A DNA stretch of 64,000 nt from Noviherbaspirillum sp. Root189 (GTDB lineage: Bacteria; Pseudomonadota; Gammaproteobacteria; Burkholderiales; Burkholderiaceae_D): positions 62,961-126,960 of the forward strand of contig NZ_LMHZ01000001.1 in the NCBI RefSeq assembly GCF_001428545.1. Reading direction: 5' to 3'. Each line of letters starts with the position of its first letter. Position 1 is the stretch's first letter. Both the position numbers and the translations under genes were made by a program. The notes under the pieces were generated by a model that searched no databases, was not told the DNA's origin, and worked only from the letters and a program-made list of their open reading frames with translations. Below are positions 27,904 through 37,353 of the stretch, piece by piece.

Positions 27904-29871
27904 ATGGAAGAGACAAGCAAGTCGGGCGGACACACTTTCCCCCGCATCCTGCTGCAGCACGCGCAAAAACGTGCCAGCAAACCAGCCTTTCGAGAAAAAG
28001 ACCTCGGCATCTGGCAGACCTGGAACTGGTCGCAGGTAGCCGATGAAGTGCGCGCACTCGCCTGTGGCTTGGCTGCCATGGGGTTTAAACGCGGCATGAA
28101 CCTGGCGATCATCGGCGACAACCGTCCGCGTTTGTACTGGTCCATGCTGGCCGCGCAGTGCCTCGGCGGCGTTGCGGTGCCGCTGTACCAGGATGCGCCG
28201 GCGGCGGACATGATGTTCGTGCTCGACGACGCGGAAATCGACTTCGCCGTGGTGGAAGACCAGGAGCAGGTTGACAAGCTGTACGAAATCAAGCAAAGCC
28301 TGGAGCGGCGCAGTTCGCTTATTTCGCATATCATTTTTGACGACGACCGCGGCATGCGGCACTACGTCCGGCCCGAGCTGAGTTCCTTTGAAAAGGTGCA
28401 GCAGCTGGGCCGCGAATTCGATCGCGCGCATCCGGAATTTTTCATGCAGGAAGTCAACGCCGGCCGCCATACGGATACCGCGGTGATGCTGTACACCTCG
28501 GGTACGACCGGCAAGCCGAAAGGCGTCTGTCAGACCCACCATGCGTTCATGTCGGCGGCAATCGGCGGCATTGAATTCGACAAGCTCACCGGCGATGAAG
28601 ACATCCTCTCCTACCTGCCGATGGCATGGTGCGGCGACCACCTGTTCTCGTTTGCGCAGGCGCTGGTGGCCGGCTTCACCGTCAATTGCCCCGAATCGGG
28701 CAATACCGTGATGACCGACATGCGCGAAATCGGCCCGACCTATTATTTTGCGCCGCCGCGCATCTTTGAAAACATGCTGACCACCGTCATGATCCGCATG
28801 GAAGATGCGGGCGCGATCAAGCGAAAGATTTTCCATCACTACATGGAAGTCGCGCGCCGGGTCGGCGCCGATATCCTCGACGGCAAGCCAGTCGGGTTGA
28901 CGGACCGCATCAATTACGGCATCGGCAATCTGCTGGTCTACGGGCCGCTGAAGAACGTACTTGGCCTGTCGCGTGTGCGCATCGCCTATACGGCGGGTGC
29001 GGCGATTGGCCCTGACCTGTTCCGTTTCTATCGTTGCATCGGCGTCAATCTCAAGCAACTGTACGGCGCGACCGAAACCTGCGCGTATGTCTGCCTGCAG
29101 CCGGATGGCAACATCAAGTTCGACAGCGTCGGCCTGCCTGCGCCGGGCGTGGAAGTAAAGCTCGCGCCGAACGGCGAAGTGCTGGTGAAATCGGATGCGA
29201 TGCTCAAGGAGTACTACAAGCGGCCGGATGCCACCGCCGAAGTCATCGACAGCGATGGCTACTTCCATACCGGCGACGCCGGTATCTTCGATGAAGACGG
29301 CCACCTGAAAATCATCGACCGTGCTGCGGACGTGGGCCGTATGAATAGCGGCGACATCTTCGCGCCCAACTATATCGAAAACAAACTGAAGTTTTTCCCC
29401 TTCATCAAGGAAGCAGTCGCCTTTGGCAACCAGCGCGACATGGTGTGCGCGTTCATCAACATCGATCTCGACGCAGTCGGCAACTGGGCCGAACGACGCG
29501 GTATTGCGTATTCGGGCTATACCGATCTGGCCAGCAAACATGAAACCTACGACCTGATCGCCGAGTGCGTGGAAAAGGTCAACGCCGATCTCGCCAGCGA
29601 AGCCATGATGTCGGGCACACAGATTCATCGCTTCCTGGTCCTGCACAAGGAACTCGATGCCGACGATGAAGAACTGACCCGCACGCGCAAGGTGCGACGC
29701 CGTTTCGTGGGCGAAAAATACAAGGTGCTGATTGATGCACTGTACAGCGGCCGGACCTCGCAATATATCGAGACCCAGGTCAAGTTCGAAGATGGCCGCA
29801 CCGGCATGGTGGCCGCCGATCTGCGCATCGTCGATGTGAAGACATTTTCGTCATTGAAAAAGGCAGCGTAA
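27904..29871 (+). CDS. AMP-binding long-chain-type acyl-CoA synthetase
   Basis: 655-aa adenylate-forming enzyme. P-loop YTSGTTGKPKGV is near residue 197; the ATP/substrate motif QLYGATETCAYVC and the hinge region YFHTGDAGIFDEDGHLKIIDR follow. The long C-terminal part resembles FadD15/long-chain synthetases. It is the first gene of an operon with five ABC transporter genes and begins 4 bases before livG-like, so the imported acid is probably activated to its CoA ester at once. Actual substrate (fatty, aromatic or branched acid) unknown. Confidence 0.9.
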   Translation: MEETSKSGGHTFPRILLQHAQKRASKPAFREKDLGIWQTWNWSQVADEVRALACGLAAMGFKRGMNLAIIGDNRPRLYWSMLAAQCLGGVAVPLYQDAPAADMMFVLDDAEIDFAVVEDQEQVDKLYEIKQSLERRSSLISHIIFDDDRGMRHYVRPELSSFEKVQQLGREFDRAHPEFFMQEVNAGRHTDTAVMLYTSGTTGKPKGVCQTHHAFMSAAIGGIEFDKLTGDEDILSYLPMAWCGDHLFSFAQALVAGFTVNCPESGNTVMTDMREIGPTYYFAPPRIFENMLTTVMIRMEDAGAIKRKIFHHYMEVARRVGADILDGKPVGLTDRINYGIGNLLVYGPLKNVLGLSRVRIAYTAGAAIGPDLFRFYRCIGVNLKQLYGATETCAYVCLQPDGNIKFDSVGLPAPGVEVKLAPNGEVLVKSDAMLKEYYKRPDATAEVIDSDGYFHTGDAGIFDEDGHLKIIDRAADVGRMNSGDIFAPNYIENKLKFFPFIKEAVAFGNQRDMVCAFINIDLDAVGNWAERRGIAYSGYTDLASKHETYDLIAECVEKVNADLASEAMMSGTQIHRFLVLHKELDADDEELTRTRKVRRRFVGEKYKVLIDALYSGRTSQYIETQVKFEDGRTGMVAADLRIVDVKTFSSLKKAA

Positions 29872-29875
29872 GCAC

Positions 29876-30664
29876 ATGAACAGCAATCGCAACATCGGCG
29901 ATGTGATCCTGGACCTGCAAAACATATCGCTGTCGTTCGGCGGTGTGAAGGCGCTGACCAATATTTCCTTCGACGTGCGTGAGCATGAGATCCGTTCCAT
30001 CATCGGCCCCAATGGCGCCGGCAAGAGTTCGATGCTCAACGTGATCAACGGCGTCTATCGTCCGCAGGAAGGCGTGATCACCTATCGCGGCCAGCAACGC
30101 CGCGACATGAACACCTATGCGGCGGCCAAGAGCGGCATCGCCCGGACCTTTCAGAACATTGCGCTGTTCAAGGGCATGACCGTGCTCGACAACATCATGA
30201 CCGGTCGCAACCTGAAGATGCAAACCAACTTCCTGATGCAGGCCTTGTACTGGGGACCAGCGCAGCGTGAAGAGATTGCACACCGCAAGGTGGTCGAAGA
30301 AATTATCGATTTCCTGGAAATCCAGCACATCCGCAAGACGCCGGTGAGCCGCCTGCCCTATGGCTTGCAGAAACGCGTCGAACTGGGTCGTGCGCTGGCC
30401 GCCGAACCGTCGATCCTGCTATTGGACGAGCCGATGGCCGGCATGAACGTCGAAGAAAAACAGGACATGTGCCGCTTCATTCTCGACGTCAATGACCAGT
30501 TCGGCACCACCATCGTGCTGATCGAGCATGACATGGGTGTGGTGATGGATATTTCGGACCGGGTCGTGGTGCTGGATTACGGCAAGAAGATCGGCGACGG
30601 CACCCCCGACGAAGTACGCAAGAACGACGACGTGATTTCTGCCTACCTCGGCACGGCGCATTGA
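29876..30664 (+). CDS. livG: HAAT-family ABC transporter ATPase (LivG-like)
   Basis: 262-aa LivG-type ATPase: Walker A GPNGAGKSSML, the LivG-specific ARTFQNIALFKGMTVLDNIM, signature region VSRLPYGLQKRVELGRAL (LPYG in place of LSGG, as usual for LivG), Walker B ILLLDEPMAGMN, and IEHDMGVVM. One of two ATPases powering the import complex. Four bases after the ligase gene. Confidence 0.92.
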   Translation: MNSNRNIGDVILDLQNISLSFGGVKALTNISFDVREHEIRSIIGPNGAGKSSMLNVINGVYRPQEGVITYRGQQRRDMNTYAAAKSGIARTFQNIALFKGMTVLDNIMTGRNLKMQTNFLMQALYWGPAQREEIAHRKVVEEIIDFLEIQHIRKTPVSRLPYGLQKRVELGRALAAEPSILLLDEPMAGMNVEEKQDMCRFILDVNDQFGTTIVLIEHDMGVVMDISDRVVVLDYGKKIGDGTPDEVRKNDDVISAYLGTAH

Positions 30665-30725
30665 TTGATGCAAACCGCGTAGAACACTCACGTCACGCAC
30701 TCATCCGCGAACAAGGAAAAGCATC

Positions 30726-31655
30726 ATGGGATTTTTTATTGAAACGGTTTTTGGCGGCCTGATGGCCGGCATGCTGTACGCGCTGGTGGCGCTGGGCTTC
30801 GTGCTGATTTTCAAGGCATCCGGCGTGTTCAATTTTGCGCAAGGCGCGATGGTGCTGTTCGCCGCGCTGGCGATGGCGCGGTTTGCCGAATGGATTCCCG
30901 CCTGGCTGGGGCTGAGCAACAAGTTCCTGTCCAATGCCCTGGCGCTGGTCGCCTCGATCGCACTGATGATTTGCGTGGCATGGCTGATCGAACGGCTGGC
31001 CCTGCGCAAGCTGGTCAACCAGGAACCGATCGCCTTGCTGATGGCGACGCTGGGCATCGGTTATTTCCTGGATGGCGCCGGACAACTGCTGTTTGGCAGC
31101 GCGACCTACAAGATCGATGTCGGCATGCCGAAGGAGCCGATGATGGTGATGGAAAACACCTTCGAAGGCGGCCTGCTGCTGAGCAAGGAAGACTTGTATG
31201 CGGCACTGATCGCCGCGACGCTGGTGGCCGCGCTGTCGATCTTTTTCCAGAAGACCGCGACTGGGCGTGCATTGCGCGCCGTCGCCGACGATCACCAGGC
31301 AGCGCAATCGATCGGCATCCCGCTGTCGCGCATCTGGGTCATTGTCTGGTCGGTGGGCGGTATCGTGGCCCTGGTGGCCGGCATTATCTGGGGCTCCAAA
31401 CTGGGTGTGCAGTTCTCGATTTCGCAGGTGGCATTGAAAGCATTGCCAGTGGTGATTCTCGGCGGACTGACTTCGGTGCCGGGCGCGATCATCGGCGGAC
31501 TGATCATCGGCGCGGGCGAAAAATTGTCTGAAATTTATCTTGGGCCTTTCCTCGGCGGCGGCATCGAAAACTGGTTTGCCTATGTGCTGGCACTCGGCTT
31601 CCTGCTGGTTCGGCCGCAGGGATTGTTCGGCGACAAGATCATCGACCGGGTGTAG
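30726..31655 (+). CDS. livH: HAAT-family ABC permease (LivH-like)
   Basis: 309-aa permease with about eight transmembrane helices. It starts with FIETVFGGLMAGMLYALVALGFVLIF, typical of LivH, and has the coupling loop GRALRAVADDHQAAQSIGI and a C-terminal GLFGDKIIDRV. Transports amino acids, branched acids or aromatic acids together with LivM. Confidence 0.92.
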   Translation: MGFFIETVFGGLMAGMLYALVALGFVLIFKASGVFNFAQGAMVLFAALAMARFAEWIPAWLGLSNKFLSNALALVASIALMICVAWLIERLALRKLVNQEPIALLMATLGIGYFLDGAGQLLFGSATYKIDVGMPKEPMMVMENTFEGGLLLSKEDLYAALIAATLVAALSIFFQKTATGRALRAVADDHQAAQSIGIPLSRIWVIVWSVGGIVALVAGIIWGSKLGVQFSISQVALKALPVVILGGLTSVPGAIIGGLIIGAGEKLSEIYLGPFLGGGIENWFAYVLALGFLLVRPQGLFGDKIIDRV

Positions 31656-31753
31656 CCGGGGGTAGTCGGGTGTAGCAAGCACCAGCAGGAAACACGAAAA
31701 AACAGCAAGAAACAACCCGCGCCGGAACCACGGACGCATTGGAGACAAGCATC

Positions 31754-32818
31754 ATGTTTTATCGCGAAAACGGCCAGTTCAAAACCACGTATCGCCTCGA
31801 CCAGCAGATTTTCCCGATCTCGCAGGACCGCATCGCGATGGGCCTGTTGCTGGCGGTCGCCTTCATCGTCCTGCCGGGACTGGCCAGCGATTATGCATTC
31901 CGCGCCATCTTCATTCCCTTCCTGATCCTGTCGCTGGCGGCCATCGGACTCAATATCCTGGTGGGTTACTGCGGACAAATCTCGCTCGGTACCGGCGCGT
32001 TCATGGCGGTCGGCGCCTACGCCGCATTCAATTTTCATGCACGCTTTCCAGGCATGCCACTCCTGTTGTCACTGATCGGCGGCGGCCTGTGCGCCACCGT
32101 CATCGGCGTGATATTCGGCACGCCCAGCCTGCGCATCCGCGGGCTGTACCTTGCAGTGGCGACACTGGCCGCGCAATTCTTCATTGACTGGTTCACCAAC
32201 CGCGTGCCCTGGGTGACCAATAATTCTTCCTCCGGTTCGGTCAGCGTCGGCACTCTGCAGATCGCCGGTTTCACGCTTGATACCCCGGTGTCGAAATACC
32301 TGTTTTGCCTGACGCTGGTGCTGGTGATCGGGCTGCTGGCCAAGAACCTGGTGCGCAGCGCAATCGGGCGCGAATGGATGGCGATCCGCGACATGGACGT
32401 GGCCGCATCGGTGATCGGCATTCGTCCGGTGTTTGCCAAGCTGTCGGCCTTTGCGGTGAGTTCCTTCATCGTCGGTGTTGCCGGCGCGCTGTGGGGCTTC
32501 ATCCACCTGGGCGCATGGGAACCGTCGGCATTCAATATCGAAAAATCTTTCCAGCTGCTGTTCATGGTCATCATCGGCGGACTGGGTTCGATCGTCGGCA
32601 GCTTCTTCGGTGCAGCCTTCATGGTGCTGCTGCCACTGTTCCTGAACCAGGTACCGCACTGGCTGGGCCTGCCCCTGTCGACAGCGACCGCATCACATCT
32701 GGAACACATGATTTTTGGCGCGTTGATTGTGTTTTTCCTGATCGTGGAGCCGCATGGCCTGGCTCGGCTGTGGCTCACCGCGCGGCAAAAACTGCGGGTC
32801 TGGCCGTTCCCGCATTGA
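31754..32818 (+). CDS. livM: HAAT-family ABC permease (LivM-like)
   Basis: 354-aa permease with nine or so membrane helices. LivM signatures: GLNILVGYCGQISLGTGAFMAVGAY and the coupling loop IGREWMAIRDMDVAASVIGI, with VEPHGLARLW near the end. Start at 31754 chosen (MFYREN) because GGAGACAAG lies just upstream; five extra in-frame codons exist from 31739. Confidence 0.92.
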   Translation: MFYRENGQFKTTYRLDQQIFPISQDRIAMGLLLAVAFIVLPGLASDYAFRAIFIPFLILSLAAIGLNILVGYCGQISLGTGAFMAVGAYAAFNFHARFPGMPLLLSLIGGGLCATVIGVIFGTPSLRIRGLYLAVATLAAQFFIDWFTNRVPWVTNNSSSGSVSVGTLQIAGFTLDTPVSKYLFCLTLVLVIGLLAKNLVRSAIGREWMAIRDMDVAASVIGIRPVFAKLSAFAVSSFIVGVAGALWGFIHLGAWEPSAFNIEKSFQLLFMVIIGGLGSIVGSFFGAAFMVLLPLFLNQVPHWLGLPLSTATASHLEHMIFGALIVFFLIVEPHGLARLWLTARQKLRVWPFPH

Positions 32819-32879
32819 TCCGAACCCGGCTAACGTTTTCATCTCGCACCACGGGTGCGTTTACAACAAGGAGACAAAA

Positions 32880-34199
32880 ATGATGTTGAAGACCATTGCT
32901 GCTACCGCCGCCGTTGCGGCAGCCGGCTTCTCGGCACTGACCGCGGCGCCGCTGGCGTACGCACAATCGGCCGAGCAGTTCATCCCTCTGCTGGTGTACC
33001 GCACTGGCCAATTCGCGCCACTGGGCATTCCCTGGGCCGACGGCAAGCAGGATTACCTGAAACTGATCAATGCCCGTGATGGCGGTGTCAACGGCGTCAA
33101 GCTGACGTACGAAGAATGCGAGACCGCCTATGACGCCGCCAAGGGCGTCGAATGCTACGAGCGCCTGAAAGGTCGCGGTACCGGCGCTTCCGGCTTTGAC
33201 CCGCAGTCGACTGGCATCACCTTTGCGCTGACCGACAAAGCCTATAGCGACAAGATGCCGATCGAGACACTCGGTTATGGCCTGTCGCAGTCGAGCGACG
33301 GCAGCGTGTTCGAATGGAACTTCCCGCTGCTCGGCACGTACTGGACCGCCGCCGACGTGATGATCCAGGACATCTTGAAAAAAGAGAAAGGCAATCTGAA
33401 GGGCAAGAAGATTGCGCTGGTCTATCACGACTCGCCATATGGCAAGGAACCAATCCCGCTGCTGCAGAAGCGTGCGGCAAAAGATGGTTTCACGCTGTCG
33501 CTGTTCCCGGTCACGCCGCCCGGCGTCGAGCAGAAGTCGACTTGGCTGCAGATCCGCCAGCAGCGTCCCGACTATGTGCTGTTCTGGAGCGCGGGCGTGA
33601 TGACACCGGCGGCGATTCGCGAAGCGCAGGCAACCGGTTATCCGCGCGACAAGATGTACGCGATCTGGTGGGCTGGCTCCGATCATGATGTCAAGGATAT
33701 CGGCGACGGTGCCAAGGGCTATAACGCGATCACCATCCACAACAGCGCAGCACGCGACAAGGTGCATGAGGACCTGAAGAAGTTTGTGTACGACAAGGGT
33801 CAGGGCACCGCAGGCGATGGCAGCGAAGTCGGCACGCTGGCGCATACACGCGGCATGATGATCTCGATGATGCAGGTCGAAGCGATCCGTACCGCACAGG
33901 AAAAATACGGTAAGGGCAAGCCGCTGACACCGGAGCAGGTACGCTGGGGCTTTGAAAACCTGAACCTGAGCGCGGACCGCCTGAAGGCCTTGGGCTTTGG
34001 CGAAATCATGCGTCCGGTGCAAACTTCCTGCGCCAATCACATGGGTGCCGACTGGGCGCGCATCGTGCAGTGGGACGGCGCCAAGTGGAAGATCACTTCC
34101 GACTGGTACCAGGCCGACAAGACCATGATCGACCCGTTGGTCAAAGAGTACGCCGACAAGTACTCGAAGGAAAAGAACATCAAGCCGCGTAGCTGCTGA
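32880..34199 (+). CDS. HAAT-family periplasmic substrate-binding protein
   Basis: 439-aa binding protein (Peripla_BP_6 type). Signal MMLKTIAATAAVAAAGFSA, cleaved near AYAQS. The mature protein begins FIPLLVYRTGQFAPLGIPWADG. It is longer than classic LivK (~370 aa), like the binding proteins of aromatic/organic-acid HAAT systems. Start at 32880 follows an AAGGAGAC site; an open frame from 32754 is the shadow of livM. Determines substrate specificity; ligand unknown. Confidence 0.92.
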   Translation: MMLKTIAATAAVAAAGFSALTAAPLAYAQSAEQFIPLLVYRTGQFAPLGIPWADGKQDYLKLINARDGGVNGVKLTYEECETAYDAAKGVECYERLKGRGTGASGFDPQSTGITFALTDKAYSDKMPIETLGYGLSQSSDGSVFEWNFPLLGTYWTAADVMIQDILKKEKGNLKGKKIALVYHDSPYGKEPIPLLQKRAAKDGFTLSLFPVTPPGVEQKSTWLQIRQQRPDYVLFWSAGVMTPAAIREAQATGYPRDKMYAIWWAGSDHDVKDIGDGAKGYNAITIHNSAARDKVHEDLKKFVYDKGQGTAGDGSEVGTLAHTRGMMISMMQVEAIRTAQEKYGKGKPLTPEQVRWGFENLNLSADRLKALGFGEIMRPVQTSCANHMGADWARIVQWDGAKWKITSDWYQADKTMIDPLVKEYADKYSKEKNIKPRSC

Positions 34200-34207
34200 T
34201 GTTTTTA

Positions 34208-34247
34208 CTGTCCCGGCTACGCACCTTTTATCGTGCAGCCGGGACAG
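34208..34247 (+). promoter_or_regulatory. Intercistronic stem-loop between binding protein and livF
   Basis: Perfect 11-bp arms CTGTCCCGGCT / AGCCGGGACAG, with an inner GCAC/GTGC helix. No T-run follows, so it is more likely an mRNA-stabilising or attenuating hairpin after the highly expressed binding-protein gene than a full terminator. Confidence 0.6.
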
Positions 34248-34286
34248 CTGCCTCACCGGTCAAACGAAACGCAAGAAGGAAATCCT

Positions 34287-35135
34287 ATGCCGTCCGCCGT
34301 GCTGTCCTCCGCGCCTGTGAGCGCTCCGGCGCAAGCCGCCAACCTGCTGGAAGTCAATGGCATTGAAGTCATCTATAACCACGTGATCCTGGTGCTCAAG
34401 GGCGTCTCGCTGCAAGTGCCGGAAGGCCGCATCGTTGCACTGCTCGGCGGCAATGGCGCGGGCAAGACCACGACGCTGCGCGCGGTGTCCAACCTGTTGC
34501 ACGGTGAACGCGGCGAAGTGACCAAGGGCATGATCCAGTTGCGCGGCGAGCGCATCGAAAACCTGTCGCCCGCGCAGCTCGTGCAGCGTGGCGTGGTGCA
34601 GGTGATGGAAGGCCGCCATTGCTTTGCCCACCTGACCATCGAAGAGAACCTGCTGACCGGCGCCTACACGCTGAAGAACAAGGGTGAAATCTCGGCGAAC
34701 CTGGACAAGGTGTACACCTATTTTCCGCGTCTGAAAACGCGCCGCACCTCGCAGGCCGCCTACACCTCCGGCGGCGAACAGCAGATGTGCGCGATCGGCC
34801 GCGCGCTGATGACCAGTCCGCGCATGGTGCTGCTCGACGAACCGTCGATGGGCCTGGCGCCGCGCATTGTCGAAGAAGTATTCGATATCGTGCAAGACCT
34901 GAACAAGAAAGAAAAAGTCACCTTCCTGCTGGCCGAGCAGAACACCAACATGGCGCTCAAGTACGCAGACTACGGCTACATCATGGAAAGCGGACGCATC
35001 GTCATGGACGGCGCAGCGCGCGACCTCGCTAGCAATGAAGACGTCAAGGAGTTTTACCTCGGCGTCGGCGGCGAGGAGCGAAAGAGCTTCAAGGACGTGA
35101 AGAGCTACAAGCGTCGCAAGCGCTGGCTGGCATAA
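34287..35135 (+). CDS. livF: HAAT-family ABC transporter ATPase (LivF-like)
   Basis: 282-aa LivF-type ATPase: Walker A GGNGAGKTTTL, VQVMEGRHCFAHLTIEENL, signature TSGGEQQMCAIGRAL, Walker B MVLLDEPSMGLAP, AEQNTNMAL. An unusual basic tail (KSFKDVKSYKRRKRWLA) extends past the normal end. Start at 34287 chosen for the AAGAAGGA site. Confidence 0.92.
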   Translation: MPSAVLSSAPVSAPAQAANLLEVNGIEVIYNHVILVLKGVSLQVPEGRIVALLGGNGAGKTTTLRAVSNLLHGERGEVTKGMIQLRGERIENLSPAQLVQRGVVQVMEGRHCFAHLTIEENLLTGAYTLKNKGEISANLDKVYTYFPRLKTRRTSQAAYTSGGEQQMCAIGRALMTSPRMVLLDEPSMGLAPRIVEEVFDIVQDLNKKEKVTFLLAEQNTNMALKYADYGYIMESGRIVMDGAARDLASNEDVKEFYLGVGGEERKSFKDVKSYKRRKRWLA

Positions 35136-35206
35136 CGCGGATCAGTGGCATAAGGCCCAAGCCCTACTTCTTACCATCATTTATCCATCGAACCGGCAGC
35201 CAAGCG

Positions 35207-36454
35207 ATGTCCCACATTCTTGATACTCTTGAAACGCGCGACCCACAGGAACGCGAACGCAGCCTGATGCACCAATTGCCGCAACTCGTGGCGCGCGCGC
35301 AAGCCGCGCCGGGCTGGGGCAGGATTCTTTCCGGCGTGAATGCGGCCGATATTTGCTCACGCCAGGCTCTCGCGCAATTGCCGGTGACGCGCAAATCCGA
35401 GCTGAAGGAATTGCAGCAACAGGACGCGCCCTTTGGCGGGCTGACCAGTACCGCGCCCGCCGGCATGCGGCATGTCTTCATGTCGCCGGGACCGATCTTC
35501 GATCCGGAAGGGCAAAGTCAGGATTGGTGGCGCTTCGGCCGTCCGATGGCGGCGCTCGGCCTGCGCGCCGGACAACTCATTCAAAATTGTTTTTCCTATC
35601 ATTTCACGCCGGCGGCCTTCATGGTCGAAGGCGGCGCGGCCAGGCTGGGATGCGCAGTCATTCCGGCGGGCGTCGGCCAGACCGAGATGCAGGTGCAGGC
35701 GATTGCCAGCCTGCGTCCGGATGCGTACGCGGGCACGCCTTCCTTCCTCAAGCTCATCATCGAAAAGGCGCAGGAAATGGGCGCGGATTTCAGCAGTGTG
35801 CAGCGCGCGCTGGTCAGCGCCGAGGCACTGCCGCCGTCGCTGCGCAAATGGCTGCAGGACAACGGCGTGCCGCATGTATTGCAGGTCTACGGCTCGGCCG
35901 ATATCGGCAGCATTGCCTATGAAACCGAGACCGACGGCCAGGTGAATCCCGGCATGGTGGTCGATGAAGACCTGATCCTGGAAATCGTGCGTCCCGGCAC
36001 CGGCGACCCGGTTGCGGACGGCGAAGTCGGCGAAGTGGTCATCACCTCTTTCAATCCCGATTATCCACTGGTCCGTTTCAGTGTCGGTGATATGTCGGCG
36101 GTACTGCCAGGTGTGTCGCCCTGTGGCCGCACCAATGTGCGCATCAAGGGCTGGATGGGGCGGGCCGATCAAACCACCAAGGTCAGGGCGATGTTCGTGC
36201 ATCCGTCGCAGGTAGCGGAAATCGTCAGGCGGCATCCGCAGATCGGACGCGCGCGGCTGGTGGTGTCCGGCGAGATGGCCAATGATGTGATGACATTGCA
36301 ATGCGAAGTGGACGATCCGGCAACGCTGGCGGCGTCCGAGGTCGTCGAGACCATAAGGGATGTCACCAAGTTGCGCGGTGATGTGCAACTGGTGGCGCGT
36401 GGCAGCTTGCCGAACGACGGCAAGGTCATCGAGGACGCACGCAAATATCAATGA
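35207..36454 (+). CDS. Phenylacetate-CoA ligase-like AMP-dependent ligase
   Basis: 415-aa member of the PaaK-like branch of adenylating enzymes: YGSADIGSIAYETE (adenine-binding motif), GEVVITSFNPDYPLVRFSVGD and a C-terminal AMP-binding subdomain (MGRADQTTKVRAMFVHPSQV; LPNDGKVIEDARKY). The usual Ser/Gly-rich P-loop is replaced by VFMSPGPIFDPEG, as in several PaaK-like proteins. Probable aryl- or arylacetyl-CoA ligase; last gene of the transporter operon. Confidence 0.87.
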   Translation: MSHILDTLETRDPQERERSLMHQLPQLVARAQAAPGWGRILSGVNAADICSRQALAQLPVTRKSELKELQQQDAPFGGLTSTAPAGMRHVFMSPGPIFDPEGQSQDWWRFGRPMAALGLRAGQLIQNCFSYHFTPAAFMVEGGAARLGCAVIPAGVGQTEMQVQAIASLRPDAYAGTPSFLKLIIEKAQEMGADFSSVQRALVSAEALPPSLRKWLQDNGVPHVLQVYGSADIGSIAYETETDGQVNPGMVVDEDLILEIVRPGTGDPVADGEVGEVVITSFNPDYPLVRFSVGDMSAVLPGVSPCGRTNVRIKGWMGRADQTTKVRAMFVHPSQVAEIVRRHPQIGRARLVVSGEMANDVMTLQCEVDDPATLAASEVVETIRDVTKLRGDVQLVARGSLPNDGKVIEDARKYQ

Positions 36455-36485
36455 GGCGGCGGGTGCGATGCACCCTGCCGGTCCT

Positions 36486-36517
36486 GCGTTGATGCCTTGG
36501 TGTCAAGGCATCAACGC
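36486..36517. terminator. Perfect hairpin between convergent genes
   Basis: 13-bp perfect inverted repeat (GCGTTGATGCCTT / AAGGCATCAACGC) with a 6-base loop, 32 bases after the ligase stop and 13 before the end of the convergent small gene. A strong stem without an adjacent T-run; a bidirectional terminator is likely. Confidence 0.6.
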
Positions 36518-36529
36518 ATCAAGGCGACA

Positions 36530-36787
36530 TCAAAATGGTTTTTTCACGACCTTGTCCGGCGAGTGACCGGGCCGGTCGTTGACCACTTCATCAACGCCAC
36601 CGGTCTCACGCAAGTCGGTATCGACCTGGCCGTTCTGCAAGTCCTCATAAGCCTGCTTCATATCGTCGCGCACATTATCGTCGTAGTTGTCATTCGATTC
36701 ATCGCGCTCGTGCGGCATCCGTGGCGTCGAACCGTCCCGGTAAGGTCGTTGGGTGGTTACCTGGTGCTGCTTCAAGGTGGTCTTCAT
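36530..36787 (-). CDS. Small hydrophilic hypothetical protein
   Basis: 85-aa, highly polar and probably unstructured protein (many Asp, Arg, Gln; DESNDNYDDNVRDDMKQAYEDLQ). No motif or signal. Start at 36787 chosen because GAGGGA lies just upstream; an open frame continues to 36886. It resembles small stress-associated hydrophilic proteins, but the family is not recognised. Confidence 0.6.
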   Translation of the reverse strand: MKTTLKQHQVTTQRPYRDGSTPRMPHERDESNDNYDDNVRDDMKQAYEDLQNGQVDTDLRETGGVDEVVNDRPGHSPDKVVKKPF

Positions 36788-36894
36788 CGCTCCCTCACAT
36801 GAAAGAATGTCATTCTGTTCGAGGCGAATCCGCAGGAAAGATTCCCGCACGATGGCATAAACGTCCGCTGACCTGCCAGGGATCAAGCTTGCGT

Positions 36895-37209
36895 TCAGGC
36901 ACCTTCGACGATGAACAGGCGGCCAACCGAATTGGTTTGGCGGATTACCATTGCTTTCTGATACTCCGGGGACTTGTACCAGCGCTGCGCCTGTTCCAGC
37001 GAAGGGAATTCGACAATCACGGTGCGCCAGCCGGCATTGTGGGTTGCGTCCTCGCCCTCGCGCTGGTCGCGCTGGCCGCCACGCACCAGGAACTGCCCGC
37101 CATACTGCTTGACGGCCTCGGTCGACAAGGCCCGGTATCCTTCATAATCTGCGGGGTTGGTTACGTTGATTTCCGCGACAACGTAGGCTTTTTTCACTAT
37201 TTTCTCCAT
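36895..37209 (-). CDS. DUF1330 domain protein
   Basis: 104-aa DUF1330 protein with the dimeric alpha-beta-barrel pattern: KAYVVAEINVTNPADYEGY, FLVRGGQ, TVIVEFPSLEQAQRWYKSPEYQKA. Function of the family is not known. It may be transcribed together with the small gene downstream. Confidence 0.9.
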   Translation of the reverse strand: MEKIVKKAYVVAEINVTNPADYEGYRALSTEAVKQYGGQFLVRGGQRDQREGEDATHNAGWRTVIVEFPSLEQAQRWYKSPEYQKAMVIRQTNSVGRLFIVEGA

Positions 37210-37353
37210 TGCATGTATTGAAGTTTACAGCTTGCCATTATCTTGCCACATGCGTGCCGGCGTCATATGATGGCCGCCCGCCAAGGTCATGCGTTAGCAT
37301 GATGACTGGCTGCATGCAGTACCCGTTTATCTTTTGATGTGAGGCCCCGTGCC

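Noticed and set aside
27886-29763. 625-residue open frame antisense to the acyl-CoA synthetase
   Set aside because: Shadow of a clearly recognised AMP-binding enzyme on the plus strand; no motif in its translation.
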